Below, one piece after another: positions 32,691 to 45,387 of a stretch of DNA of 64,000 nucleotides. Position numbers and translations under genes: made by a program. Under the pieces are notes generated by a model. It did not search any database. It saw nothing but the letters and a program-made list of their open reading frames with translations, and was not told the DNA's origin. Position 1 is the first letter of the stretch, and every line of letters starts with the position of its first letter. Source of the DNA: Pieris napi (lineage: Eukaryota > Arthropoda > Insecta > Lepidoptera > Pieridae); contig NC_062248.1 in the NCBI RefSeq assembly GCF_905475465.1, positions 4,464,001-4,528,000 on the forward strand. Direction: 5' to 3'.

Positions 32691-35600
32691 ATATCTCTAA
32701 AAATGTGTGCGTGTACTAGGTGTACACACGTAAAAAGTGAAACTTATATAAAACCTTTGTTGTACGCAGAGCCATAATTGGTTTGTTTTAAGTTTAGAGG
32801 TTCGAAACTATTTCTTTAAACACAGTAAATTTTGATACACTGCCTAGCATACAATTTACAAATTAAGTGCTGCAAATTGCGATTAGCAAATTTCAAATCG
32901 AAAATGTAATCCGTTGTCAAACTTCAAAGTCAAAAACATACTATATGTCATATTTTAACGCCGATAAAGAAGTTTGACTTCAAAAAGCAACATGGGGCGT
33001 AACGGAAAAATACACTTACACTAAATTTTCCAACCCCGATAAAGAAGTTTCACTTCAATTAGGCTACTACTAAAGATAATATTTATGTCCATTGTATGAG
33101 CACCGTGTAATTAAACGCCTTCATGTTGCGTTTGCGCTGTAAGCTGTAACTTTTTGAGGCTTATGTCAAAACGGTAATAGTCTGTACTGAATACCTTTTA
33201 CCATAAACAATGTGTTGTATTTGTATGTGTCGTGTTCTTATTTTTTATTGCAACCTACGGAAATAGGTATTTGACTAGAATACCAGATTAAAATGAATAC
33301 AAATTTAATCGCTTATAATAGAAACAGTAATAATACTGCGTAGTGTTAGGGTAACAGAAACAAGTCTTATCATGAGCTGAGACTTCCGCATCGACACTAC
33401 TGCCTCCTTTTTTCTATTATCTTAGAGCTAAGTATAACTCAAGTATGTCAAATCCGATACAACGACATACGAAAGCAAGCTCACTGCTTTAGAGTCTCAA
33501 TCTAACCTCAAAACGTCAGTCAAACTATATAGTTTCAAGAGCTGTATGTATCAAGTTACATACATATATGACAGCTCTTAAGACGAGATTGTGAATTAAT
33601 ATTCGAATTAAATATAGACGTAAGACTTCTATCGTGTAATTACTGGAAAGAAAAATGAAGAAACAGAAGACAATATTACTGTATATTAAAAAAACATTTT
33701 TTTAATAAAACCACCCTTTACTTTTTATTTTTTATTTTATTACGAAATTATTATATTTTAAAGGACAATGTATTTACGCATAAATAACAGAAAAAATCTA
33801 AGCTTAAACTTACTCGCGAGAACACTATATACCAAAGATAACTTTTTTCTGATTCAATCGTGACGTTATGACAAGTGTCAAATTAGTCAGCGTGATTAAA
33901 AGTCTGTATGATCCAGTATTGTAGTGAGAACAGCAATCACATTAGCGGCTGAACCCTAAAATTTTAATCTGCGCCACAATGGGAGCAATCGGTGATTGCT
34001 GGCGGTGCGCATATGCATACTCTTTGGGGAACGCTTAGTGTACACTGCAAGGCATTTTTATTGTCCAACTAGCGGACCCGACAGACGCTGTCTTAACTAT
34101 GAATATTGATCTCGAATTGGTATAATTAACTAAACAAATATTTCAGAAACAAAGTGTTTATAATTCTAATGCTTTATGATATACAACATTCTTTGTTTGT
34201 TTTTCTGGCGCGTATATAAATGGTTTTGTTGGTATTCTGACAAGGGAACAGATGTATTTTATCAGTATAATTATTTTATTTGTATTTTATCAATATAATA
34301 ACTCCGATCGAAGCATTTCTTTTAAACAATGTAAATTTTTCTTACATCCTCTTTGACGACATTTGCAGCACGCTTTTTTTTCATACTTTTATTTATTTAC
34401 TTATACATTCTAAAACTATGTGTATGCCTAAAAAATAAAAATAAAATTACATCACAAATTTAACACACATACACATCAATTACATTAAAACATCAAAGGA
34501 AAAAAATTAAATAAACAACCACATAATAAAATAAAACAAAATAATGATAATGATAACAACTAAAAATTAATAATAACTAAAACTAAAAAGATAAAAAATA
34601 ACAATAACAGTAATAAAAAAACTAAATGAAAACTTAAACCACATTAAGAGCCTGCAAGACACTTCCTATACGTATATATTTAAATTACAAAAACAATATA
34701 TTAATTTTATGACAGTGAAGTTTGTAAAACATGTCGTGCACTGTAGCTACGCATGTAACCGTCGAGGGACGAATTGTTTTCATATTAATAGCATGTCGAG
34801 AGGCCCTCACAAAGGCAAGACCCTCCAAACATTGTGTTATAGCCATTTAATCATCTCAGATGAGATTATGACGTACACACAAGATTATAACTCTCCAAAT
34901 AGCTTTTTTTGACGTAATTAGCTTTCGTTACATATTTATTTATTCAATAATGAAACATCACAAATACAAGATGTTTGAATGAAAAATACACAAATTATAA
35001 TTGAATTGTAGCACAGACAAAGCTTTTTTATATAAAAATAAGAAATGCTGAACTGAAATAAACAGTCTACTATAAAGGCAATACAATTATAAGGACTCGA
35101 TTATGTAGATTACAAATTTTAATCAATTTAATTAATAATAACTTTTCTCGTAACGCCCCGTTTATAATCATTTATTTTCTCAATTTGACATTTTGATTAA
35201 TACAAATGCCTCCTACAAAAGATATACAAATATTATTGTTTGTTTGTTCAATTAAAATGTGTTATTATTATATTAAACTATAATAAGTGAATAGTCATAC
35301 ACACAAACACGCACAGACACACCAATATTTATGTACCTATTTTATTTTTCTAGGGTAGGCATGGCAATTCTTTATTAATACACACATTTGGTTTTGTAAT
35401 TTTTATAAAAACTATCGGCTACTATTACAAAATTAATAAATATGTTCAACTTGAAAATAATATTACGTTGAAAACAGTACGTTGAAAAACATTTCCCCGC
35501 ACATATATATAGGGTTATATTGCTACTGGATTATTATTTTAGATTAATAGTTAATAATATAAACAAATAATAACAGTTTAACAAAACTTGGCGTAAATGA

Positions 35601-36335
35601 ATTAGCTATAATTTTAATTAACTCGCTAGAGACGGCTCCAAAGAAATTTAAACAATATTGCAAGTGTTCCAAATTCAAAAAAAACAATACTATAGGCAAT
35701 CTACTATACAAGGTATAACGTTCAGGTGGTTGTTTCATCATACACACCCCTTGCCCCACCCCCTTGGCCCGTAGTTTCGTCGCGTTGGAAAATTAATTCC
35801 TCTACATAATCAAAAGTTTCGCCGCCTCGCGCTCCGTATCTTGTCGAAAGACGTTTATTTGTTAATGTTGCGACGTCTTTTAGAGATTTCTATCATATTT
35901 TCTGAATGAATTTTTTATGATTAATCTCAGGTTTATGCTTGGATTATTAAAGTAAAATATAAAGTATTCATTATGCAGTTAATTTTTACTTTAATGTAAT
36001 AATTGCGATTATAAGAAGTTTTGGTCAATGTTCGGTGAAATTGATTTTGATGGTTTTAGGTACGAAGATCAAGTGTCCAAGCACATCGATGTATGTTGAT
36101 GTAATTTATTATATAATTTAAACAAGTAGCATGTGAAAATGATAAAAAAAATAAGAATTTGAATTTTGTGTTTCTTTTTATTTACACATTATGACGTGCC
36201 CATCAAACATCAAAGAGATCGTCTGTGAGTGTTTAAAATAAATCTTCTAATAAAGAGGCAATTTTAATACTCAAAATTTAGTACTCTAATTCAACTCAAA
36301 TTTTATTTATTAATATCACTATAAAATCGGCCGTT
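32691..36335. other. Long gene-free AT-rich stretch
   Basis: No credible coding frame. There is a pair of AAAGAAGTTTxACTTC repeats near 32970 and 33040, a GC-richer block at 33890-34060, an A-rich low-complexity region at 34380-34650 and a GC-richer block at 35770-35880. Confidence 0.4.
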
Positions 36336-36349
36336 ATATAATAAAATAA

Positions 36350-37337
36350 CTCTTACTTTCCAATATTCAAATCTTACCTAGAGGATCGCATATTTTATGT
36401 AAAAGAAGGTGACGCCACTTCGGAATTTCAAAACATTGATGCCGGGGTACCACAAGGATCTGTTCTCGGGCCCATGCTCTACACGTTGTACACTGCTGAC
36501 CTGCCGCTATTGCCAGGAATAACCACAGCAACATTTGCAGACGACACCGCTATATTAGCAAGCAATAAAGACCCAGGACTTGCATCAGAGGACTTGCAGA
36601 AAGGCCTTGACAAAGTTAACGAATGGCTGCAAAAATGGAAAATAAAAGCTAGTGCCGCGAAGTCAGTACACGTGACCTTCACCCTTAGAAGAGGAGACTG
36701 CCCACCTGTAAAGTTGGACCAATGTATTCTGCCCCACAGCGACCATGTAAGATATCTTGGCTTACACATTGATCGTGGATTAACGTGGAGGCACCACATC
36801 AAATGTAAAAAGCAGGAGCTACAGCTAAAGTACAACAGCCTTTACTGGATGCTAGGTAGAAACTCAAAACTTTCTCTAGATAACAAACTTCTTATATATA
36901 AAGTCATCCTTAAGCCCATTTGGACATATGGCCTCCAACTATGGGGCAGCGCAAGTGATACCAACATAAACATACTCCAGCGACAACAGAACAAGATCCT
37001 AAGAGCAGTTGCAAAAGTACCCTGGTACATTACAAACAACGAAGTTCACGAGCACCTCAACATAAGAACAATCAAAGAAGAAATCCGGAGACTGGCAGCT
37101 AAGTACAAAGAGCGGCTAAGCTGTCACCCAAATACACTTGCTCGCCAACTCACCATTAGACAGTATGTGAGTCGACTAAAACGTCACCATATTCTAGAGC
37201 TAGAAGACCGGCAGTAGCTCTAGACAGAAGATGAGTAGATGCTTCCAATGGGAAGTCACTCCACATGACAGCACCACAGAAAAAATTTGCTCATAGCCTT
37301 GGGGCTGATTGCAAATAACCGCAGAAAAAAAAAAAAA
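36350..37337 (+). mobile_element. 5'-truncated Jockey-type LINE with target duplication
   Basis: The insert begins inside the RT domain and ends in an A-run. It is flanked by the same 14 bases, ATATAATAAAATAA, at 36336-36349 and 37338-37351. This defines the insertion exactly and shows target-primed reverse transcription. Confidence 0.88.
36351..37217 (+). pseudogene. Jockey-type reverse transcriptase, C-terminal part
   Basis: The frame is open for 288 residues but has no start: the N-terminal endonuclease and half of the RT are missing. Visible motifs are GVPQGSVLGP, the catalytic FADDTAIL, VRYLGLHIDRGLTWRHHI, and the thumb block YGLQLWGSAS followed by LQRQQNKILR. The lack of stops suggests a recent insertion. 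Without the 5' part it cannot make active enzyme. Confidence 0.9.
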
Positions 37338-37351
37338 ATATAATAAAATAA

Positions 37352-38212
37352 ATAAATAAAAATATGTTAAAAAATAATCATAAAATAATAAAAGTGCTTT
37401 AACAGAAACGTTATTGAAGATAAGAAACTGTGGTTTCGTCTACGTTAAAAATATTATTAAATACCTTAGTAACAGACATATAACGAAACATGGCCGGAAT
37501 CAAATAACAAACACCTCACTTCCGTACGTAAAAGACAAAAAGCTCAACGTCATAATTAAAAAAATCTCGTGCCTGCAAAGAAAGGGGGAAGCAAGACGGA
37601 TGGGGCGCAGTCGCCACAGAGGGGCCTCGCAAAGACAATATCGCGCTTTGGACTCGCTTAATCATAAATATATCAAGTGGAGGCACGACAAAGCTGCGAA
37701 CACACTGACGTGTTTTTTACGTATTTTAACGGGTTTCGAGAAAAAAATTTCGTTTCGCATATTATCCGCATTATTTGAGAAATTGTCTTAATTTCTCAGC
37801 TTAAACTGCATTGCATGAATTACGTACCACAAAGCACTTTCAGAATATAAAAATATAATTCTCTAATTTTTGTATTGTAATATTATTTTGTATAAGACTT
37901 AATAGTAAGCCTTTAATTAGCTAAGTTAACATTTTAGTTCAAATAAAAACTTGTAGTATAATAAATATGTCACGTATTTAGAAATATCATGAAGTATTTA
38001 GTTTATTTTTAAAACTTTTGTGAACTATATTGTAGAATAATAACATTTTCTTTATATACATCACACCATGTAGTCAATAACATTTGTAAGTAAAGACTCA
38101 TTATGGCTACGCCGTAGCACTGTTCTGGCGCTACAAAAAAATTAAATATTTAAGTTTAAAATCATGTGAAATAAGGATTTAATTAAAGTAAAAATGAATC
38201 AGTGCAACTATT
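37352..38212. other. Unassigned, with one odd open frame
   Basis: A plus frame at 37414-37791 (125 residues) is basic in the middle and its central 200 bases are GC-richer than the surroundings. No family recognised; it could be a retroelement scrap or a conserved non-coding block. Confidence 0.3.
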
Positions 38213-38480
38213 TTAGGTCTTGGACTCAGATTTCTGTATCCGTTTCATGATCATTTGTCAATCTAATAGGCGAGTAGGTGATCAGCCTCCTGTGCTTGAC
38301 ACACGCCGTCGACTTTTTGGGTTTTCAGTTTTTAAGCCGTTTTCCTCACGATATTTTCCATCACCGTTCGAGCGAATGTTAGATGCGCAAATAGACAGAA
38401 AGTCCATTAGTGCACAGCCAGGGATCGACCTACGACCTCAGGTATGAGATTCGCACGCTGCCACTAGGCCAACACTGGTT
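38213..38480 (-). repeat. tRNA-derived SINE, near full length
   Basis: In reverse it runs from the AACCAGTGTTGGCCTAGTGGCAGCG head through the B-box (GTAGGTCGATCCC) and body to the GATCATGAAACGGATACAG tail. It is one of the fullest copies here. Confidence 0.8.
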
Positions 38481-38740
38481 TTTTGAAATAAGGATTTTGT
38501 GGTAATAAATTTGTTTATTGCTCAGTATTTATAGTCATCTAAAAATAATTTGACATGATGAAATAAGACCGTGGCTGGTGGCACCTGGACCCGAACTGCT
38601 CGGGTCAGAAATTTCTGGTGGCACTGAGGCCTTTACCAACAAAAGGCAAACAGACAAGGTTGACGAGGGGATGTAAATATTTTAAATATTATCATATAAA
38701 TAAATATTTAATATTTTAAATATTTTCGCAAAATTTCCAG
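38481..38740. other. Unassigned spacer
   Basis: Contains a small patch with GGTGGCACCTGGACCCGAACTGCTCGG that is not recognised. Confidence 0.3.
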
Positions 38741-39938
38741 TGTCGCTTTACCAGCCTTCCTATCTTCTGTCCATAGTTCAGCAAATCTCATAAGTAAAAT
38801 TTTAAGGGCATCCCCTTCAAACTTTGAGATTGCTGGCTTGGAAGAAGCTAGAAACGCTTTCTTAATTGCATGCCCGGATCAAAATTTTCCATTATCTCTA
38901 AATTCACAGAGGAGCTGGGATGACATACACTGCAAATTGATTTGACGATGTTTTGAGTTGTAGTACGGGTTCGGCGCGTGCTAGGCTTTTGGCCGTGGGT
39001 ACGCATGAGGCCGGCTACTGGCTTCACGCTTACCCTTCGTCAAATACAGGAATTTTTCTTGAGCCTAACACGCTTCGAATCGCAACCTGGCTACGGCTTG
39101 AGGTTCTGGTCTGCGCTCCTCATATATCTCCCTGTGGCAGTGATGTCGACAAGTTAGGACATCACGGCCTGTCATGCCAAAAAAGTGCAGGCCGCTTCTC
39201 GAGACATGCCGCACTTAACGATATCATACGCCGTTCCCTTGCCACCGTCAACGTGCCAAGTCTACTTGAGCTGAGTGGTATTGCAAGAGACGATGGCAAA
39301 AGACCGGACGGTTTGAGTTTGATTCCATGGAAGATGGGCTGGGTACTGGTTTGCGATGCAACCTGTACAGACACGCTGGCCCCTTCCCATCTACATGGAA
39401 CCAACTACAGAGCTGGTGCGGCTTGTGAAACGGCTGAAAAAAATAAAGCATGCAAATACAGGGGTCTAGGCTCAGAATATGATTTTGTCCCATTCGGTGT
39501 CGAGACCCTTGATCCGTGGGGTCCTAGCGCTTTAAGGCTTTTTAAAGAAATTTCAAAAAGGTTAGTCGACATCACAGGAGACCGAAGATCTGGCAGCTAC
39601 CTCGGACAAAGAATTAGTCTAGCAATTCAAAGGGGGAACGCTGCCAGTATCTTCGGCACCTTGCCTAAAGGGACTCCTTTTAATGATATATTTTAGTTTA
39701 TGTTAAGTTTAGTTATTTATTTCAATGTATATTATTTTATTATTATATTTTTAATGTTTTCTTCATGTATCAAAAACTTATTCATTATGATCACATCACA
39801 TTTCAACATATGAAACTACCTATTATATAATATATTAATATTCAACTATATTTAAGTTATTTTTTTCAATACTATACATGTATATTCTAGCTTAAGTAAA
39901 ATTGTATCTTGTCGGAATAAAGGCTTATATTATTATTA
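38741..39938 (+). mobile_element. Fragment of an RLE-type retroelement
   Basis: A decayed upstream part (38741-38950, frames broken) leads into a 247-residue open C-terminal domain, then a 3' UTR ending GGAATAAAGGCTTATATTATTATT. The repeated ATT at the end suits a LINE 3' end. The RT domain itself is not present. Confidence 0.6.
38953..39696 (+). pseudogene. C-terminal domain with Cys-His motif and RLE-like nuclease
   Basis: The 247-residue frame has a Cys/His cluster (CPCGSDVDKLGHHGLSC) followed by SGRFSRH-type sequence. It then has RPDGLSLIPWKMGWVLVCDAT, an RPD...(12 residues)...D spacing like the restriction-like endonuclease of R2-type retroelements. Closely similar C-termini are, to my knowledge, widespread in invertebrate retroelement-derived proteins (GRxSRHxxLNDIIRR, RPDG, DTLAPSH, GPWGPxA, RISxAIQRGNAAS). 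No Met start belongs to it; it is the end of a larger, lost protein. Nuclease function is inference from the motif only. Confidence 0.65.
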
Positions 39939-40269
39939 ATCATTTAGCATTTGACTCGTAATTGTAAAAAAATGCATTACTCACTAAGAATTATTTGACT
40001 ACGTCGAGTGTAAAAACGTCCCAAGAATCAAGAAGGAGGTGCACATGAGTGTATGAAAGTTAAAAGGGGTGTTAAAACAAAACGGATGAGTCTGGACAAA
40101 GGAAACGACGCGTCCCCGTAATACGAGCCTTTTGATATTATCATACATATTTTGATTAATGAATGCATCTTATGTACTTGTTTGTCTACGTAGACAATCA
40201 TTTTAGTTCCCGCTGTCTGGCTTTAAAGTTGTTCGAGCTAATTACGACATATTAATAATGTTGACTAGA
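39939..40269. other. Unassigned spacer
   Basis: Nothing recognised. Confidence 0.35.
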
Positions 40270-40590
40270 ATAGATAGTTTGAAGTGGAGATGGACAGGGC
40301 TCATGATAAACAAGAAAAGTGGAGCAACATCATAACTGACTGGTAGCCTAGAGATGGGAAAAGGAACAGAGGAAGACAAAGCAAGAGATGGAAAGACGAA
40401 TTAAAATTAACAGCAGGCTCAAAATGGAGAAGGGTTGCAAGAGACAGAGTACAATGGAAATTGTTAGAGGCCTTTGCCAAGAGGCACACTGAACTCAGAG
40501 ATATTTTATAACTTAAAGATAAGAGTCAACCACAAAGTCAAAGAAACAGTTCAGGATAAGAGGCTTATTATTATTATTATTAATAATGTT
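40270..40590 (+). pseudogene. LINE C-terminal fragment
   Basis: The plus strand encodes WRWTGL, then after a frameshift and a TAG the segment PRDGKRNRGRQSKRWKDELK and WRRVARDRVQWKLLEAFAKRH, ending at TAA 40509-40511. This GR(P)..RW.D(E/D)L..AG..W...A.DR..W pattern is the C-terminal signature of a common insect LINE group. A (TTA) run follows at 40566. Confidence 0.75.
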
Positions 40591-40652
40591 GGTAGGACTT
40601 CGGATGGATTTTGTATAACGTCACAGCCACACGTCTAGAGATTGTATCACCA

Positions 40653-40904
40653 CTGCCTTGCGATTCTGTAACTCATTTTTCAAACTCTCACAGCGGTTTC
40701 TTGCGGCGGTCGCGCTCAAATCAGTCGTGAAGCAGTCATTTTACGATTTGGTATTCTGAACAATAAACTACAAGCTCCCTCCGCTTGTCAAGACGTAATG
40801 TGAAATTGCTTAACAGAATACCATGAGATTCCAAAATGGGTGGGTGACCAAGGGAGCGTTGTTAGTGCGAGGTGAACTCACGGATTGACAGAATCGCACG
40901 GTTG
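40653..40904. mobile_element. MITE with TGCCTTGCGATTCTGT ends, copy 1
   Basis: The left end TGCCTTGCGATTCTGTAACTCA is mirrored at the right by TGACAGAATCGCACGGTT. The interior block TCAGTCGTGAAGCAGTCATTTTACG is shared with copies at 57712 and 59340. Confidence 0.65.
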
Positions 40905-41195
40905 TTTTCAAATGCTGTGTCTACATTAGTAACATATAGCACACAATAAGCAATACAAAGCAATATAAAAACTTAGCACCTATGTCATACTATTTATAAA
41001 ATAATGATAGTTTCTCTACTACTTAATTAATCTATTGCATGCTAATACAAAGGTCTAAACTTCGTTCATGTGGAACACGCCGTTTTTACTATGGTTATAT
41101 GAAAAAAAAAACACGTAACCATGGTAACATTATTATGTATACGCTTAAGTTTGTAAAACAGTCGGAACTTACATGAATGGTTTTCATGGTTCATT
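40905..41195. other. Unassigned spacer
   Basis: Nothing recognised. Confidence 0.35.
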
Positions 41196-41299
41196 GTGTA
41201 TTTTGGGTATGACATGGATAAATTTGTAATTGGAAAACGCATATTGAGTTACAAAACAAAGTTTGTTTATGTGTTAAATCGACCAAAGAAACTGTTAAC

Positions 41300-41489
41300 C
41301 ATGATACGGTATAAGCTGCTCATCATGCATATATTTCATCTATACTTAGATATGGATTTATATTTTGGGGAAATTCAGTTGATGTAAATAGGGTATTTAA
41401 GGCCCAAAAAAAGTATTAGAGCAATTTGTGGAGCAAACTATCTTGATAGTTGCGTTCCCTTGTTATGTTTAAGAATATGTAAATTTTAG
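41300..41489 (+). pseudogene. Jockey-type reverse-transcriptase scrap
   Basis: In broken frames the plus strand gives YGFIFWGNSVDVNRVFKAQ then KSIRAICGANYLDSCVPLL, the thumb segment of a Jockey-type RT. It is cut off on the right by the SINE at 41490. Confidence 0.6.
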
Positions 41490-41753
41490 ATTCCTCATAT
41501 TTATGAATCTGTTTCATGATCATTTTTAAATCTAATAGGCAAGTAGGTGATCAGCCTCCAGTGCCTAACACACCCTGTCGACTTTTTGGGTCTAAGACAT
41601 GTCGGTTTCCTCACGATGTTTTCCTTCACTGTTCGAGCAAATGTTAAATGCGCACATAGAAAGAAATTCCATTGGTGCACAGCCGGGGATCGAACCTACG
41701 GCCTCAGGTATTAGAGTCGCACGCTGAAGAAACTAGGCCAACACTGCTCCCAA
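41490..41753 (-). repeat. tRNA-derived SINE
   Basis: In reverse: GGAGCAGTGTTGGCCTAGTTTCTTCAGCG head, GTAGGTTCGATCCCCGGCTGTG B-box region, and GATCATGAAACAGATTC tail. Confidence 0.8.
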
Positions 41754-42984
41754 AGCACGCTAAACGTCTCTTAAAGGCGTCAGTTGTAATTGACGCAGGT
41801 ATATTATATCAGGTTACTATTATCGTTATTATCATCACTCACATCACGTCTTGGCTTCCATCCCAGGAGGAACAACAATTTTATTTGTATAGAGTATGTT
41901 TCAGTATATGTTTTGAGTGAAACGCAAGCAGAAGGTACAAAAGGGTGTACTTTGATCACTGAGAAATTATATTCCAGTGTTCACATGTTTACTTGGAACA
42001 TTGAATAAAGCGCGTTTACAAAGCCTTTGTTTCATTCTCGCAAAGGAAAGTGACTTATGTGCGCAAATATTTGTATAAAGTTTCCTCAACATTAATCCCA
42101 ACAAATGATTACAAAAGGACCTACTAAATGAAAAACATTTTATAAAATCGAACTGTTTCGAAGAGTTCGAAAACCGTAACAACATTCCTTTCAGAAGAAC
42201 ACGTTTTTTCCAAAACTTACCGATATCCGATTGAGCATTCTGGTAAACGAGCTAGCTAGATATCCATAGTTAGGATACATCATCTAACACTTTGAAATTC
42301 TCTAGCTTTTAGATCATTTTATTTGTATATCTATGATTCGAAGTTTTAGTGACATTCAATCTTGTGTTTTAATTTTATTGTACCAATGTACCGGTGTGGC
42401 GAGCGTTGGCAAGCTTTTTTGAATAAAATACAATAACATATACACGATTATCAAAGATATCGGATTATCCGTGGGCATTACAATGTAACAAATTTAGATT
42501 TATAGTTAAGAATGGATTTTATATGTTTTTATACGAATAAAAACTTCGCTGTACGAGTAGAAATTACTCTTAAATGACCTTATTAAATGATCGGATTAAA
42601 TGTTATATAAAAAGCACGCAATAGTTGATGTATAAAAAAAACAAGAAAGGGTTGCCAGTTGCTCAAGAAACATTTTGCAATCTAATCAAGCTAATTTAAT
42701 TAAGCTGCATGCTATGTAGAGCACGGGAGATGCGCACTCGGCCTCTATTGTCTGACCGCTGCGCAGCGAATAACTAAACTCTGTTAGCGACTGTACCGTT
42801 CTGGGGTTGTCAAACATTTATAGCTAATTTAGTGCAATTTTGTTAGGAATAAAAGTTCCTTTAAAGTTAGCTTTTATAAGCGATAAGGTAAATGCAAAAT
42901 GATCTTTTAGTTTGAATTTCATATGCACACTTGTAACAGTATCAGTTCATGAAACTAGCCGATGTTTTTATAGATCTGGCTACG
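41754..42984. other. Unassigned intergenic sequence
   Basis: Nothing recognised apart from a GC-richer patch at 42700-42810. Confidence 0.4.
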
Positions 42985-43045
42985 CAGGTGCCTTATCTGA
43001 TGTTAAGTGCTATCGCCCAAAGGACACTCACAATGGCAGAAGGCT
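42985..43045 (-). repeat. CR1-like LINE 3'-end scrap
   Basis: ATCTGATGTTAAGTGCTATCGCCCAAAGGACACTCACA is the family box in reverse. Confidence 0.6.
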
Positions 43046-43459
43046 TAAGATTTAAATAATGTAAAAACTATATTTTTTCAGCAACTTGTGATTATAATAT
43101 TATTTATCAATGACATCTTAATTGAACGTAGTGCTTTAACCTCTGTTTAATTTATATTTAATTGATTTATCATTTCTTTTGTAGGCAAATAAGTAGGATC
43201 TTTTTTTGCCTTAATTTCGTAAATAAAGAACAATTATTTGTTGTGTTAATCTACTTCTACATTATCCTTTCATTGCTTTTAAATTATTACGTTGTCGGTT
43301 TTTTTAGTTTTATAAGCCGTAAAGAAAACAACTTTTAAAAAAAAAGAATTGAATATAATATAAAACCTCTTTACAAAAATAAAACTAATCAGCGTTACCA
43401 TGTACTCTGGTGACGCAAGACGGTTATAATGATTTCAAAGAATACATATAAGTTCTTTA

Positions 43460-43590
43460 TCGTTAATTATAGCCTTGACGTGTGGACATAGGCCTCTCCC
43501 CTAAATTTCAAGTACGACCAGGTCAGCAGGTCATCTTTCAACCTAATGAGAGGCCGTCCAACGCTTAACCGACTGGTTCTCAGCCTCCAT
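43460..43590 (-). repeat. LINE-derived repeat scrap
   Basis: GTGGACATAGGCCTCTCCCC and TGAGAGGCCGTCCAACGCT are fragments I associate with a widespread insect LINE family; the piece is short. Confidence 0.45.
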
Positions 43591-45387
43591 TTATATTTAG
43601 CTTTTTTACGCGACATTAATTACGAAAAAAACCTATTCAAATTAGCTTAAATTTTCCGTGTGACAGCCCTATATCATGTAACAAGGGAGGTATTTCCCAC
43701 TGGTTTGCGTCTCGTTTATAAATGCTATTTTAACGCGGAAAAAAAGATTAATTAACTAATTGAGCTACCAACATACCGAATACGAGCGCAGTTTTTTTTA
43801 TTTTTCTTGGTTTTTCGCTCTTCGCAGTGAAATGGCTTCATGTAAAATTGAATTGTAATAAATTCGTATAGAAGTGCTTTTGTTAGCTTAATTTTTTTTT
43901 TAAATAGAATTTCTGTTTTTGTATTTCAATTAAACAACAGAAATGATTTTGAGAACTAAAAGTTATGCGAAAAAAATGTCTAAAATACAACAGGCAATTA
44001 AAAATGAATTGGGTTTTTTATTTTAAATTGGTTTTTATTGATAAAAACTTAAATAAATATCTTTTCAAACGTTTAAGTGTAATGATACTACGAAATATTC
44101 CTTATCCCTCGAGTCTTAAGACTAAATTAAGGCTTTGAGAATTGTGAAAGATATGGCAAAGCTTTGGCATGTTAAAAGATGTCAATAATTAAAACATTCT
44201 GCAGAACCGAGTACCAAAATCATATAATAAATAAAACCATGAATCAAATGTATATTTTTATTTACATTTAATGTTTACTAAAATTTAGTTTTAATTAACA
44301 AATTTAATCAGCGTATTATCCGGAGGTCTGGGATTCAGCATCTCGAACAATATGGCTCGAATGTTTAATTAGCGCATTGCGGGCCCGGGGGGAGGTGTGG
44401 GGGGGTCGGTGTTATTCATTAAAATGTTTGCGGAAACCCGTTTAACGCCGCTGTGGTGGCCGCCCCGTTTCAGGGCTGAAGATCTTTTTGTATTTATTCA
44501 AACATTCCTTTGAGTATAAGTTATCACATGGAAAAATAATTGTACGCGTGAAAAAAAAGGGAGGTTTTGTGTTCGCTCAAACAAGTGCTGGTACTCTGTT
44601 ACTCTCAATAGCGATAGCGATTGCGATACCGTAATATCGTGAGTGTACCACACATTTTCATAGTTGCGATAGTGCAAGGATATTGATATACGAAGAATTG
44701 CATAAAAACTCGTCGGGATTCTTATCGCTATACACAGGTACAGTGCAGGGAGTTGAGACTGTACCACAAAAGCAAAAACATTCCGCCTGATAGAAAACAG
44801 GAAGATGGGTCAATTGTCTACTGGACTACCAATCAATATCATCTAATGATGAGCTATCGAAAAGTTAAGGTAACTGAAATTCGGTACTAAAATATGTAAT
44901 TTAAAAAATACAAACAATTACGTGACGGTGGAACATTAATTAGTCACAATTTTTCCGTCCACCGAAGCGTCGTCATTCATTACAATAATATTTTCTTTCT
45001 GTTCTTTTTATTTCTTTTTTTATTAGTGATTCTAGTAAGGAGGTAATTTATTTTGGAAACCTGAAATAGGAATATTAAGAAATCAGAATGCAAAAATCGA
45101 AACGGCTCGGGCTTTCAATAGCAACCCTGAAAACGGGTGGTTGTGGGACATTCATTTGCTAGTAATCGCTGTTTCCGTTATCTGCAACCCACTTACCAGA
45201 TTTCACTACACTCCGATAAAGTCGTTAATAGCTACTGTTTTTTTTACTTTTTCACTTACCTTTACACTTACTTTGGTACTCTTGTCGACGCTAGTGTTTA
45301 CGATGTTAAAATCAGTTAAAGAGACCTTTTTAAATTTTTATTTTCAAGACGGGACACACAAACTCAAAAATGTAACTGAAAATTTAT
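43591..45387. other. Intergenic upstream of the homeobox gene, with a GC-rich block
   Basis: No gene recognised. The stretch 44330-44480 is the most GC-rich in this part (GCGGGCCCGGGGGGAGG, GCCGCTGTGGTGGCCGCC) and does not look like a repeat, so it is a candidate regulatory element. Confidence 0.35.

Noticed and set aside
35544..35759. A small membrane protein on the minus strand
   Set aside because: Short, AT-driven hydrophobicity; no supporting signal.
36479..37039. Minus-strand frames over the Jockey RT
   Set aside because: Antisense shadows of the reverse transcriptase frame.
37414..37791. A 125-residue protein-coding gene
   Set aside because: No start context, no known family, and composition changes inside the frame; kept only as an unassigned block.
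39162..39493. Minus-strand frames over the RLE-like fragment
   Set aside because: Antisense shadows; no motif of their own.
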